Assembly: GCA_932294295.1 (NCBI GenBank)
Contig: OW028585.1
Location: 28,097,902-28,161,901, forward strand
Length of the DNA: 64,000 bases
Direction: 5' to 3'
DNA from: Alitta virens
Taxonomy: Eukaryota; Annelida; Polychaeta; Phyllodocida; Nereididae
Made by a program: the position numbers and the translations under genes. The notes below the pieces were generated by a model. It worked only from the letters and a program-made list of their open reading frames with translations, ran no database searches and was not told where the DNA came from. Below are positions 1-10,715 of this stretch, in pieces. Within the stretch, counting starts at the first letter, position 1. Each line of letters starts with the position of its first letter.

Positions 1-4
1 TAAA

Positions 5-319
5 ATGTTGGGGACATCCATGCTTGAAGAACGTTTCGACAGCCCAATGTACGTTTCGCGAGATTTCTACGGATCTTCTGTTATTGTCAAAATCTGTTGG
101 TTTCTGCGACGCTGATCGTCTGAAGTGCGCAACGCTATAGTACTTCGATCCAACAACAAGGAAGTTTGTAGCAGATATCTTGAGAAAGTCTCAACCTTGA
201 CATTAGACGAATTCTGGGAAACGGGATGCATATTTGAAGCATCAAAAGCTGGAGTTCGTTTGACTGACAGTGTGGATGTTACTGTGGATTCTTTGAAAAA
301 ACCCCATCACAAGAAATAA
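5..319 (+). other. Possible degraded coding remnant, unrecognised
   Basis: One reading frame stays open over about 105 codons apart from a single TGA at 113-115. The part after the stop includes the peptide STLTLDEFWETGCIFEASKA and ends at TAA 317-319. I recognise no family. It could be the 3' end of a gene starting left of the window, or chance. The following 330-740 holds no gene that I can support; it contains several ACGTG-type motifs. Confidence 0.2.
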
Positions 320-751
320 AGACTCTCACCGTAAAGGGGCGCTCTCACATAGCCGGTTTTCCCTGTGAAGCCGTATTGCTGGCGTAGAATTATTTAATTC
401 CCCATTTTGACAACTTCACCATGATTGTTGGAAGCAAAAAGGGGCCGTGCTTAAGGCAACAGGTGAGTTGGCAGGGGTGAATCACACGGTCATCGGCGAA
501 TCACAGGTAGGATACGTACCAAACCCGATGGTTGATGCCCGGTCTGATGCCGGGTGAGCCACAGGTAAATCACGTTTACGACGGGAGACTCCACGGTATC
601 TACGTACCACCCACAGGCTTTGAGGGGCGTATCAAGCACGTGTCAATCACGACTGTGAAGGTTACAAGGAACGACCAGGCTAGTTAACTACGTGAACTAC
701 GTGTACTAGGTTTGAAGGCCAGCTGTCACGGTGGAGGGCCAGATGTAAATA

Positions 752-757
752 TATAAA
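752..757 (+). promoter_or_regulatory. TATA box of the exon at 812-900
   Basis: TATAAA lies 55 nt before an ATG in good context (accATGG at 812). The 300 bp upstream carry several ACGTG-containing motifs (for example near 636, 690 and 701). The position fits a TATA-driven start near 782. Confidence 0.45.
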
Positions 758-811
758 TGGCTGCTTGTTTTTAGCCTTCATTCTGCTCCTTGTTACCACA
801 GAGAAAGGACC

Positions 812-900
812 ATGGCACATGCAGTAGCCCAACCAACAGCCATTGTAAAATTGGCTCAGGCCGGCTTGGAATTAAATGTGCAACTAGCAACTATTTCTTA
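812..900 (+). CDS. Tentative first coding exon, unknown protein
   Basis: The reading frame begins with ATG in the context accATGGC and encodes MAHAVAQPTAIVKLAQAGLE followed by nine more residues. It runs into the donor GTAAGTAAAA at 901, leaving a phase-2 end (TA). The next plausible acceptor in the same phase is the TTGCAG before 3010, which would complete a Tyr codon. No domain or signal peptide is recognised. The 2.1-kb intron this implies holds the minus-strand MADF-like pseudogene. It may be the 5' end of the ILEI-domain gene further right, but the exons at 812 and 3010 do not connect in phase to the exon units at 5063-5735, so that link is unproven. Confidence 0.35.
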
Positions 901-1129
901 GTAAGTAAAATATTTTTTTGGTCTGAAAACATTCCACTTTTCCTAATCCATTTCACTTAAATTCTGTATTTATCCTACGAGAAAGTTACTCTTTGTAAAG
1001 TCTCTTTTAAATAAAATTGTTAATTGTAGAGTTTTATAAAAGGGGCTAAAAAAAACTGTATTTTACAATGATTTTAAGGGACAAGAACATTTAAGAATGA
1101 CAGAGTTAGTTGGTAGGGAACTTGTTTTT

Positions 1130-1190
1130 CTTAACACAAAGATGTGTACATGGTTTGCTCTTTTGGGAGGATTTGGTGGCCTTGTTTTTT
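1130..1190 (-). promoter_or_regulatory. Degraded histone-like 3' end cassette of the MADF-like pseudogene
   Basis: Read on the minus strand this is AAGGCC-ACCAAAT, then CC-T-CCCAAAAGAGC, then AAACCATGTACACA. It matches the 3' arm, ACCA tail and purine-rich downstream element of the two intact cassettes inside the Polinton (24871-24909 and 26172-26210), including the following ATGNACACA. The 5' arm of the stem is not preserved here. The order stop codon, stem-loop and downstream element is therefore inferred by similarity. Confidence 0.45.
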
Positions 1191-1194
1191 CTAC

Positions 1195-2520
1195 TGGAAC
1201 AGGAACAGGATAAGGTGATTACTTCTTCGGAGACATCTGAGTCATAAGGAAGGACGATTCATCAGCTGGCTTATGTTGAGCGGAGTCGAACTGGCAGGAA
1301 GGTTGTCACTGCCAGACAGAAAGGATCCCACTGAAGGAGAGTCCAGGCACCACTGGAGAAGGTACAGCAGAGAAGAAACCCAATGAAGATGAAGGCCCAG
1401 GTCCAGAAGACTGGTAGGTACGTGCAGGCTGGAACGTGGCAACAGAAGCTCCGGCAGGCTGTAAAGAAGCTGAAGCAGACAGCTGTGTAGACATCGTCTG
1501 CATGGTAGTCCATTGGTTCTCCATTGTTTCTCAGGAGTAGCCTGCTGGAACTGGCTGAACGTTGGCTGAAACATCTGGGCCTGCTGCTGCTGCTGATGGA
1601 GCTGCTGCTGCTGCTGAATAATCAACTGCTGCTGTTGCTGCTGCTGTTGCTGCTTCTGCTTGTCCCTCCTGACTTGCGCCTTCAGCTGCAGGAAGAATGA
1701 CATCAGCTGGGCTTCGATGTCGTCATACATGTCCAAGTCCAACTGAAGACACTCAGAATATATGTAGTCAGTCATTGAGCGGATTCTGTGGGTCTTTGAA
1801 TCTGCAGGAGGAGGAGGAGGAGGAGGAGGAGGCTGTGCGATGGCTTTATGTGCTGGTCAATCCTTGCAGCTGTCTGCTGAGCCGTCTGAACTATGTCAGC
1901 TAATTTGGAGCTTGATGCAGATCACCAGTATTCTTCCTCTTCTTGAAGGGACCACCCTTGGTTGTCGCTGGGAAGACCGGACTTGGCTCGACGTCAACTT
2001 CTTCAACTTCTTCCAGTTCTTCAGGCCCAGAATCTGGCTGCCCTGCACTGGAGCTGTCATCAAAATTGGGCAGTTGCTTCTTGCTCGCAATCTTCTTCTT
2101 TAGGTTGACAGCTTGACGAGACGGCACCCTGGAGATCTGTTGCTCAAGGAACCCAAAGTTGGCGATAATCCACTTCTCCTTCTCTGTCGGATTTCTCTTG
2201 GCTGTACAGAAGGGCCCTGCTTGATGACCTCCCAGCATTGGTTCTGATAGGCTCAAACCAGGTCTGCAACTGTAGCCCAGTACAGGGAACACTGAGGGTC
2301 TGTGCCTTGTCATCGATGAGCCTCATCTTCCTCTGATGATCCTTGTAGTCACGTCTGGTCCTGTCATAGAATATGTCAATCTCCCGGTACCAGTCAGCGA
2401 TGTCTTGCTCATCATTGGGAGGTAGAAAAAGCTTCCCAGAGACAAGTGTATAAGGCTCTTCTTCTGTGACTTTTTTCTTTCCAAGATTGCGTCCCTTCTT
2501 TGGTCACACGGTGAAAAGGT
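1195..2520 (-). pseudogene. MADF-like / Q-rich DNA-binding protein, frame-broken intronless copy
   Basis: The minus strand keeps long coherent coding pieces in different frames. The first, about 2500-2144, contains DEQDIADWYREIDIFYDRTR followed by a charged helical region with QTWFEPIRT, which has the look of a MADF (Myb/SANT-like) domain. The second, ending near 1900, contains EKEKWIIANFGFLEQQISRV and an acidic stretch. The third, from 1775, carries polyglutamine runs (QQQQQQQQQ). At least three frame changes are needed, and no ATG lies at the expected start; GTG stands near 2502. The gene is intronless and has a TATA box at 2632-2639 and a histone-like 3' cassette at 1130-1190. MADF proteins are host transcription factors or partners of Harbinger-type transposases; I cannot tell which applies here. 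Assembly indels rather than true decay remain possible. Confidence 0.5.
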
Positions 2521-2631
2521 AAAGTTGAAACAGCAAACAGGAACAGCAACAGCAGTCGAGAAGAGAACAGTGAGGTCGATCAGTTTCTATCAAAGGCAGA
2601 GGTGTGAATGAAGTTTGCCTCACTGCGAATG

Positions 2632-2639
2632 ATTATATA
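2632..2639 (-). promoter_or_regulatory. TATA box of the MADF-like pseudogene
   Basis: TATATAAT on the minus strand lies about 110 nt before the first MADF-like codons. Upstream, 2650-2900, there is a cluster of CACGTG/ACGTG E-box-like motifs (near 2653, 2795, 2837 and 2877). Confidence 0.4.
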
Positions 2640-3009
2640 CTGCTGGCCAAGGTCACGTGATGAGCCAACCGGCCCTGCAACCGTCCTGCACCCGTTGTTA
2701 ACGTAGCAGCCGGTGACATACTCGTGGCACACTTGAGTCACACGTAGAGTACGTAGGTATTGATTATTCTATACATAGAAACCGGTGACTTATCCGTGGT
2801 ACACGTGAGTGCACACATAGAAGGGTTTGTGACACACACGTGTGCGACGATTAACCGGCCAGCTTCTACGAGTGTCTCACGTGTGACATGGCATATGCCA
2901 CGAGTGCTTCTACGGCAACAACGGCTTTACTAAACAATCACCCAATCAAGTAAGCTGGTAAGTGTGTTCTCAGTCTTCTACAACAACCTCCCGATAACCA
3001 CGGTTGCAG

Positions 3010-3133
3010 TATGGATGTCCAATTTTGTGCAATATTACATCATTCCACGAGAGCAGTACAGCTTCTCCGGGAAAAGCGGCGCAATCACAAATGCCGCAAA
3101 AAGACCGTCTCAAACAAGAGACCTGCACCAGAT
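3010..3133 (+). CDS. Tentative second coding exon, basic peptide
   Basis: An acceptor (cggttgcag) precedes 3010 and a good donor, GTGAGTATG, follows 3133. In the phase left by the exon at 812-900 it reads Y-MDVQFCAILHHSTRAVQLL, then a Lys/Arg-rich stretch (REKRRNHKCRKKTVSNKRP), and ends in phase 0. The phase match between the two exons supports the pair. There is no recognised domain and no located downstream partner in phase 0. Confidence 0.3.
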
Positions 3134-3164
3134 GTGAGTATGCAGCACCATATGCCAAATGTCA

Positions 3165-3905
3165 AATGTTGAGTGGTAGTGTATTTACTAGATTACCTAA
3201 TCCCTTGCCTAGTTAATGGTTCCAAATATTGGTGCTTAATAAATAGCTAACTATCAAGCTACAAGAAATTTGTTGAGCCAAGTTAAAGTTCTTTTTGGAA
3301 AATGACACATAAATATCTGGGAGCTGGGTATTTAGAATGGTAGCAGAAATTTGGTAGTGTATTTACTAGATAGCCTAATCTATTGGCTATTTAATGGTAA
3401 CAAATATTGGTGCTTACTGGATAGCTAACTATCCAGCTTCCAGAAATTTGTTGAGCAAAGTTAGTATTTTGTGGAAAATGACACATACAAATCTGGGAGC
3501 TGGGTATTTAGAATAGTAGCAGAAATTTGGTAGTATATTTACTAGATAGCCTATCTATCCAGCTACCAGAAAGTTGTTGAGCCAAGTTAAAGTTTTTGTG
3601 GAAAATGACACATAAATATCTGGGAGCTGGGTATTTAGGATGGTAGCAGAAATTTGGTTAGATAGTCTAATCTATTGGGTATTTAATGGTACCAAATATT
3701 GGTGTTTACTGGATAGCTAACTATCCAGCTACCAGAAATTTGTTGCGCAAATTCTCGGAGAATTCAAATATTTTGTGACAAGTTTACACATAAAAATCTT
3801 GAAGTTGGGTATATTGTATTATAGTACAAAGGTGGCAGTCTATTTATTAGATAGCCCAATGCCTTGGCTATTTAATGGTGCCTACTATTCCATCAGCTAT
3901 TCATT
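3165..3905 (+). repeat. Tandem repeat, about 178-bp unit, 4-5 diverged copies
   Basis: The block with gtagtgtatttactagat, tatttaatggt, ggtgcttactggatagctaa and ctgggagctgggtattta recurs at about 3174, 3353 and 3531, and in shortened form near 3655 and 3830. It has no coding capacity. Confidence 0.8.
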
Positions 3906-3954
3906 ACAACAAACAAGGTGCATGCTTACTTTATAGCTAACTTTCCAATATATT

Positions 3955-4115
3955 TTTCCGGGAACTGACCGGGAACTAGAACTGGGAGCTGACTTCACTT
4001 TTCTGATAACTGACTGGTAGTTGACTGGGAACTATAACTGGGAGCTGACTTCATCATACTGGTAGCAGACTGGTAGCTGACTGGGAACTGGAATCTGGGA
4101 ACTGACTGCATGGAT
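3955..4115 (+). repeat. Short minisatellite (ctgactgggaact / ctgggagctgactt)
   Basis: Irregular copies of a 12-35-bp unit containing gggaactg, gggagctgactt and ggtagctgac follow the 178-bp array directly. The rest of 4115-5050 holds no feature that I can support. Confidence 0.6.
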
Positions 4116-5048
4116 CTATTGGTTATTTATCTTACAGGACGAGCATGTAGCATTTTCCGGTTGTTTCAAGCACATCTATCTAGTGTTTGTACATTTCTGC
4201 CTGTGGTCACATTGATATGGCTGAGGTAGCCTTGATATTGATCTGGCCATAATATTAGAGTGCCTAGCATATTAGTGGTCACACAGTGAGTTTGGCTCAC
4301 ACTGAAAATAAACACACTAATGTCTTCATGTAATGTAAAAATGTAATCTATGCATTATTTTGTTTAAAAAAAGTGAAATCAACTTTCCAAAACCTATTGA
4401 AAACTATAAAGTAATCTGTGAGGTGAACAATTTAGTGAGACACAACTGTATGTAATTGAATTTACCATAATAAAAATGGTGTAAATGTTGAGGTAATTTG
4501 TAGGTATATTGAGATGGCCTTAATTGTGATGGGCCACTGTATAGTTCTATCTCCCTTAACTGATTGTGAGTGAGGACCTTAATGTTGAGGTAATTTGCAC
4601 ATGCCCTTAAATGGCATTATGGTTTGAAAAATAGCAATTCAAAACAGAACCAGAATCTTGCATTTGTCAAACAATTCATTATAATTAACCAAGGCAATTT
4701 GGTTTGTTTCCTTTTCAACAATTCACGAGAGAGATTAAAGGTAGATATTCCTCACAATAATTATGCTTGAATACACATGAGTGTATGTTTTCAGAACACT
4801 TTAATCATTATTTTTTTATATGTTAATGGCATGAATAAAGTAAGAAATGTACATTCTTCTAGTGATACTAAATAATCTGATGTTCTAAACAAACATAGCT
4901 CTGTCAGAATTGGAGCTGGTGCAGTGTGTGACTGTTCTGAAAGCAAATTTATTATCTTAGCATATTAAACCGCAACTTACTTTTATTGGTCCTTGTATTT
5001 AAAGGAAGCTGTTTAGTAGTTCCCAACTCAGACTTTAATTCATTGAAA

Positions 5049-5840
5049 TATTCTATTTGCAGACATGACCAGGATTGAAGGAATGAAGAATCATGGAAAT
5101 AGCAAGGGTGGGTAGTCTCTTTAAACAGTAAAGCTAGGTTACGAACAGAGAAAATATTAAGATTAGCCATGGAACTAATACTTTAGTACTTTATTTTCAT
5201 TGTTATTTTATATTTGCAGACATGACCAGGATTGAAGGAATGAAGAATCATGGAAATAGCAAGGGTAGGTAGTCTTTTTAAACAGTAAAGCTAGGTTACC
5301 AACAGAGAAAATATTAAGATTAGCCATGGAACTAATACTTTAGTAATTTTTTTTCATTGTCTTTTTTTTTATTTGCAGACATGACTAGGATTGAAGGAAT
5401 GAAAAATAATGGAAATAGCAAGGGTAGGTAGTCTTTTTAAACAGTAAAGCTAGGTTACCAACAGAGAAAATATTAAGATTAGCCATGGAACTAATACTTT
5501 AGTACTTTATTTTCATTGTTATTTTATATTTGCAGACATGACCAGGATTGAAGGAATGAAGAATCATGGAAATAGCAAGGGTGGGTAGTCTTTTTAAACA
5601 GTATAGCTAGGTTACCACAGGGAAATATTAAGTATGGCCATAGAACTAATACTTTAGTACTTTATTTTCATCGTTATTTTATATTTGCAGACATGACCAG
5701 GATTGAAGGAAGGGAAAATAATGGAAATTGCAAGGGTAGGTATTCTTTCTAAACAGCACAGCTAGGTTAAAAACAGGGAAAATGTTAAGATTGGCCATTG
5801 AACTAATATTTTAGTATTTATTTTCATTGTAAATCCACAA
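5049..5840 (+). repeat. Tandem array of five 155-159-bp units, each holding a 45-nt exon-like cassette
   Basis: Each unit carries a pyrimidine tract plus TTTGCAG, a 45-nt segment, then GGTAGGT or GGTGGGT. The exon-like segments are 5063-5107, 5220-5264, 5379-5423, 5536-5580 and 5691-5735. All five are exactly 45 nt. All are open only in the phase-1 frame, reading MTRIEGMKNHGNSK in copies 1, 2 and 4, with changes in copies 3 and 5 (for example MTRIEGRENNGNCK). Joined to each other they stay in frame, with Asp across each junction. Intron parts are also highly similar, so the duplications look recent. The ILEI-domain exon at 9139 takes the same phase. They may be alternatively included micro-exons of that gene; without transcripts this is inference. 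Confidence 0.7.
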
Positions 5841-7326
5841 CTTTAACGTAAATTACACTTCTACAGTTTGGAACATATCAGATTTTTGGCAGTATCACAT
5901 CAGGGCTTTTGACAGATTCAAGGGCCATGTTACTACAGGCTTAGCATTTTTAGCCAAAAGTACTGTAGTTACTTCGGTGAAAAGTTGTCAGGGTGCGGGC
6001 GGGTGGGCAGGAATAACTGTAATGAGGGAAAAAATTAGAAAAATTACTAATTTTCCAAACCTCCATATCTCAACTACTATCATGCCTAAATGATGCATAA
6101 ATGAATGAATTTGGCTATTAAATGTCTAAATTATAGTACTTTCACTTTCTAAACCTCATTCTGGCATTTATTTCATACTTTTTTCATGACAATGGAATAT
6201 ATAAAAAAAATTCTCAAAATTGTTTTGTTTTCTACATTCCTTGAAGCCTATGGAGAGAATTAAAGTTTCTATATGAAGGTTTTAACTTTTATGACATCAT
6301 TTTCATATTCTTTGTATATATATAAAAAATAATTTTACATCAAAATATCAAATTGATTTATGTATCATCATGAAATAAAATTAGAAAAAGTAAAACAAAG
6401 GAGAAATAGATGGTAAAAAGCAAGAAGAATGAAATGATTAAGTAGCCCTATATAAGTAATAAATGTTCTTTATAGAGACTTCTACAGCACCTGATGCAAA
6501 ACAATTAAGGTAGTAATACTTAAAACAAAGCACCAATACTTAATTTAAAGAGAACCAATCAGATGAAAATAACAATTCTAAAAACAAAGCATCAGATCAA
6601 TATTAATTTACTTTGACTATTAATTAACTTGTCAAACAATATGAAATGACAATTAAAATATGAAATGACAATTAAAATATGAAATGGCAATACAAAGTGA
6701 TATAATACAACATGTGTGTCTATGTCTTAATCTTTGTCATACATTTTCTATGTAAGATATTCATGAAAAATATTCCTAAACATTCGGAAAAATATGACAT
6801 ATTGCCCTTTTGTTGATTACAATTCAGCAAGTGTATTTGAATTTCATACACACTACTTGATAATAGAAATATTCTTAAAGCTATTTCAAATTGGAATAAA
6901 CCAGGTTATTATCAAAGTTCAGCAAATGAAAAGATGGGTAATGCATATGGAATATTTTCATTACTGGCCTTGTTTATGGTAGCAGCAGTGTAAGCACTTG
7001 AAATGGAACCGCTATAGCTAAGTTGGGGAATCCCCTGTCACTCTTACCCGTCATTTTCAACTGCAATCCATGAATCATTCAATTCACACTAAACATCAAC
7101 CATATTAATTAGATAATTATCAGACTTACAGATAACCATTATTGATATGTAGATAACCATATATACAGCCTTTGAAATTAAATGTTTATTTGATTTCCAT
7201 GTAAAATTTTATAGGAGCTTATTCTATTATCATCAATTTCCTCACTTATATATAACATTCATAGATATAATACATTTTGTCTCATTTGTGTATTGTCTTA
7301 GCATTTTTTAAACATTAGGGATATTT
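5836..7326. other. AT-rich stretch without recognised gene
   Basis: I see no coding region here beyond a possible small exon at 6476-6509 (acceptor tatag, donor GTAGTA), which I do not trust. Short direct repeats of atgaaatgacaattaaaat lie near 6640-6690. Confidence 0.4.
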
Positions 7327-7573
7327 ACATAGAACAAACCTTGTTATTATCAAAAGCAATCTGAGAGATAAAAAATTGCTATGGACCAGGTGTAACTGGG
7401 AAGTCAAGTTTATTTTAACATTAAACATCTTGTAGTACATGGAACTAAAACAGAGGAAATAAGTGTGATGCCTACTGGCAATTCATTGAATTCACACTTT
7501 GCAATTGATTAAATACATGAAATATGAAATATCTCTCAGATTGCTTTTGATAATAACAAGGTTTGTTCTATGT
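7327..7573. repeat. Inverted repeat with 44-bp perfect arms
   Basis: The arm at 7327-7370 (acatagaacaaaccttgtta...) is exactly complementary to 7530-7573, with about 160 bp between them. The transcript could fold into a long hairpin. No TSD or transposon family is recognised. Confidence 0.8.
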
Positions 7574-7874
7574 AATTATTATCTTTAACAATGACTTTGA
7601 TAATAAATTTAAACTTAATTTCCATAAAAAATGTTATGTCAAATTAATTTTATTATTATCAGTTTCTTCACAGAGGTATGGTATTTATAGATGTAATACA
7701 TTTTGTCTCATCTGCGCATTGCTTTCGCTTCTTTTTTGTAAACATAATATTTTGTTGAACATGCTTTGTCTAATACGGGTAGAAAGTCAAAATTATTATC
7801 TTTAACATTTAGATATAATGTTAATGCATCTCTCAATATCAGTATGCGTCATTTTGACTTGCAATGTGTCTACA

Positions 7875-7955
7875 GGTCAATCTCAGTGTTTCAATTCTAC
7901 TGAGTCTGAAGCTCAGTCAGCTTATCTGACCAGCTACCAGAGGCAGATGTAATGA
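7875..7955 (+). repeat. Dispersed repeat, copy 1 of 3
   Basis: The block tgtttcaattctactgagtc followed by gctcagtcagcttat and gaccagctaccagaggcaga recurs near 53357-53437 and 63597-63668. A run of 17 C with short interruptions follows near 8030-8047. Confidence 0.65.
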
Positions 7956-8699
7956 TGAGATGATATGGCTTGGTACTAGTATCTATGCTATGGTGCATTG
8001 CAAAATTATAATACAGATCATTATTGTGCCCCCCCCCCCCCTCCCCCACCATTAAAAAGTTCAGAAGTCTATTGCAAAATTGTACAAATAGGGCAGAATT
8101 CATTCCTTAATTTTTGCAAATTTGCCGAGGTGCTGCTGCAGCAGCCAATGTTTCAATTATGATTCTGAGCATCTTGGATGAACCAGAGAAGGATTGGACA
8201 CTTCAATAGTAAAGAAAAGTATTTGTCATATAGTGAATGTAGCAAAATTAGTGCAGAGTTGGCCCAAGTCCCCTTGATGCTATCTTAATTATTGTGAAAC
8301 CATTGACACACAAACTGCATTTCAGTTATTACTGAAACCCCTGCATCAGTAGCACAGTCCCTGAAGTCAAAATTGAATCATATATGGTGGGAAAAATTCA
8401 CGCACATTTTTTAAGTGTAGTTTGCATTAACATTGTGGATATGCAATGGAAATCATTGTCTCATTGCATTAGTACGCACGGAGCCTCAGCAGAAATGTCT
8501 GTCTAGCTTGCATACAACTTGCCCTATGCATCTCCCAACAGCTGAGACACTCATCACTGCAGTTCTTGGCAAGACATGAAAGCCTATATTTGTTTAAAAT
8601 GGTCCAGCATAGCCTGTCCTATTGGCCGTTCTGGGCTGAGCATACTGAAAACGACGCTTCCAAACTTCATGTGTAGGCCTAGCTGAAATGCCAATCATA

Positions 8700-8850
8700 C
8701 ATGGCCAATTGTGCCACGTGCGTTTTCTATGCGTTTGGATAAACGCATGGAAAACGCACGGTTTTTACCTCATTATAATTAGGCAAAAACCATGCGTTTT
8801 CCATGCGTTTATCCTTCTCATGGAAAACGCACGTGGCACATTTGGCTATG
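8700..8850. mobile_element. MITE, 151 bp, TA target duplication (copy 1)
   Basis: Terminal inverted repeats begin CATGGCCAATTGTGCCACGT and end with the complement, flanked by TA on both sides (8698-8699 and 8851-8852). The body is itself palindromic, with repeated GCGTTTTCCATGCGTTTATC motifs. Two more copies lie at 39977-40127 and 53685-53834. TA duplication suggests mobilisation by a Tc1/mariner-type transposase, by inference. Confidence 0.85.
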
Positions 8851-9138
8851 TAATGGGGGCATCAAAACTTTTCCAGTGTATACTTTCAAAGATGTCCGAA
8901 GAAATTGTGAACACAATTTTTACAAAGTTCCCAACCACTTAATGAAGAATATGGCTATTTACATTAATTTTGCACTTCTGATTGTCCATTAGGCAAGCAA
9001 GTGTGAAATACCAAGCAAATCTTAAAAAAGTTCTTCAAAAGAAGGTTAACGCTACTTGACAAACAAAAAATATCGAAATAATTCTCAGTGTTATTCATCT
9101 TGTTTCTGCTGGATTACTTATACTTAGACTACTTGCAG

Positions 9139-10453
9139 ACTTCACTGCCACTGTCGTCTCTGATGGGTGTTGTCGGCATCACAACACAGATCATCTAAAG
9201 TCACTTTTCTTCATCGACAACAAGGCTATTTGTACCATTTTCAAATTAGATGATGAAGAGCATCGACGTGGCTTCAATTTTGCTGTTCTTAACCTGCTGC
9301 CATCTGGCACCCCTTGGCCAGAAAGTTGCATGGTAATACCTTTTCTTATTTTCTATCAAAATTCACTGATCCTTGGGACATTAGAGATATCGGGCTCATA
9401 AAAAGATCCCATGGGTGCGGAAAATATACAAAAACATTTCCACTGGTTCTGTTAGTATGTAGTAGAGTTTTGTGTTCTCTAAACTAAGATGCTGCTTACT
9501 TTTCAGACGTTTGACACCTTTGGGGAAGATGAAGGTGAAGTTGAAATGCGGAATTACATGCAGAGAATTCCTCCTGGAAGACTTGTTCTCATATCTGTGT
9601 CAGTTTGCCTAAATAAAAGATATTTAATACATAAATCACATTCATTCCAATTAGTAATAAACCCTCATTAAGATATTGAATAAAGCAAGTTTAAATTATT
9701 TCAGAATGGACACGGGAACAGCACATTCAACACGCGGAATGGTCAGTAGCACAACAAGGACCTTAATGAGAAGCTTTAATCCTTTATCACAGAATATTGA
9801 CAATATACAATATCGAGGTATGCAATAAAATAGCCATCATTAGGTATTTGTATTTTTGTATTACAGAGAGACCAACTCAGAATTCAGTAGAGAATGGCTA
9901 TCATTCAGAAGTAACAATGAGATCACAATGTTGATCAAAAGACGTGTACCAGATGCATTTTGTCATAGGACATTAATGATTGAATCATTTATTTTCTGTA
10001 AAATAAGGCAAAGGAAAATTTACCTCTGTAAACTGAAATAATTATTATTGAAATGTGTTACCATGTATTTATAAAGAAACTTCTACTACTAAGGGCAAAA
10101 GTTCATGGATGAAGTTTGATTAACTGTAATAACGTTTAGAGGGTGAGGAATACCAGTTACATGTGCACATTCAGTCACTGCTTTTGAGAGCTGGTTTTGC
10201 CATTCAAATGGCTTCAGTATTTAATTTGCAATTATTCAGCTTATTCAATGCTTATTTGCTATTTTCCATTTCCCACAAGTCTTAAAGGTATCATAATTAA
10301 CAAGCACTTTTTTCAGGTAGTTTTGCCCTAGTAGGATACAAGGGGAACTGCACTCCATCCTGGATCATTGACGAGCGTCGGCCTTTCGTCGGTGATGTGG
10401 ATGCAGAATTCATCCGCCTTGATGTCATAATCCCATCTTCATGGAAATGTTGA
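9139..10453 (+). CDS. ILEI/FAM3-like domain protein, four 3' exons
   Basis: Exons 9139-9332, 9507-9598, 9705-9817 and 10317-10453 join in phase (1-0, 0-2, 2-1, 1-stop) and give 178 complete residues plus TGA. The product shows the ILEI/PANDER-type (GG-lectin-like) fold signature: EHRRGFNFAVLN, then TFDTFGEDEGEVEMRNYMQR, IPPGRLVLISV, and SFALVGYKGNCTPSW near the end. Family members (FAM3, POMGNT1, CEMIP) are secreted or Golgi/membrane proteins, where the domain acts as a signal or binds carbohydrate. Several Cys (DGCCRHH, GNCTPSW, final WKC) fit an extracellular protein. The first exon here needs a phase-1 donor, which the micro-exon array at 5063-5735 could supply. The N-terminus is unresolved. 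AATAAA lies at 10584-10589. Confidence 0.7.
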
Positions 10454-10583
10454 ATGAAGTTTGCAAAGAGGAATGCAACAACAACCATCTTTATATAACT
10501 ATATATATAACAGTTTTGCAATGAATTGGTTTATAGATATTACATTTTTTTTATTATCCAAGTATATTTACTTGATGTGAAAG

Positions 10584-10589
10584 AATAAA
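10584..10589 (+). terminator. Poly(A) signal of the ILEI-like gene
   Basis: AATAAA lies 131 nt after the stop codon at 10451-10453. Confidence 0.6.
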
Positions 10590-10715
10590 GTTTCAAGCAA
10601 TTTCAAATACATGCTACTGGGGTTACCTGGAATCTGTAAACACGAAACTATTGTATAATAAAAGCACAATTTTAGAATTATTAAAGTTTTCAACAATATT
10701 CTTGTTTGTCTTCTG

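Noticed and set aside
4136..4250. Possible transmembrane exon after ttatcttacag (VCTFLPVVTLIWL)
   Set aside because: Its phases (1 in, 2 out) connect neither to the exon at 3010-3133 nor to the micro-exon array.
9856..10041. Possible exon (acceptor tattacag, ERPTQNSVENGYHSE)
   Set aside because: Including it in the ILEI-like gene leads quickly to a stop, whereas joining 9817 to 10317 restores a natural ILEI ending.
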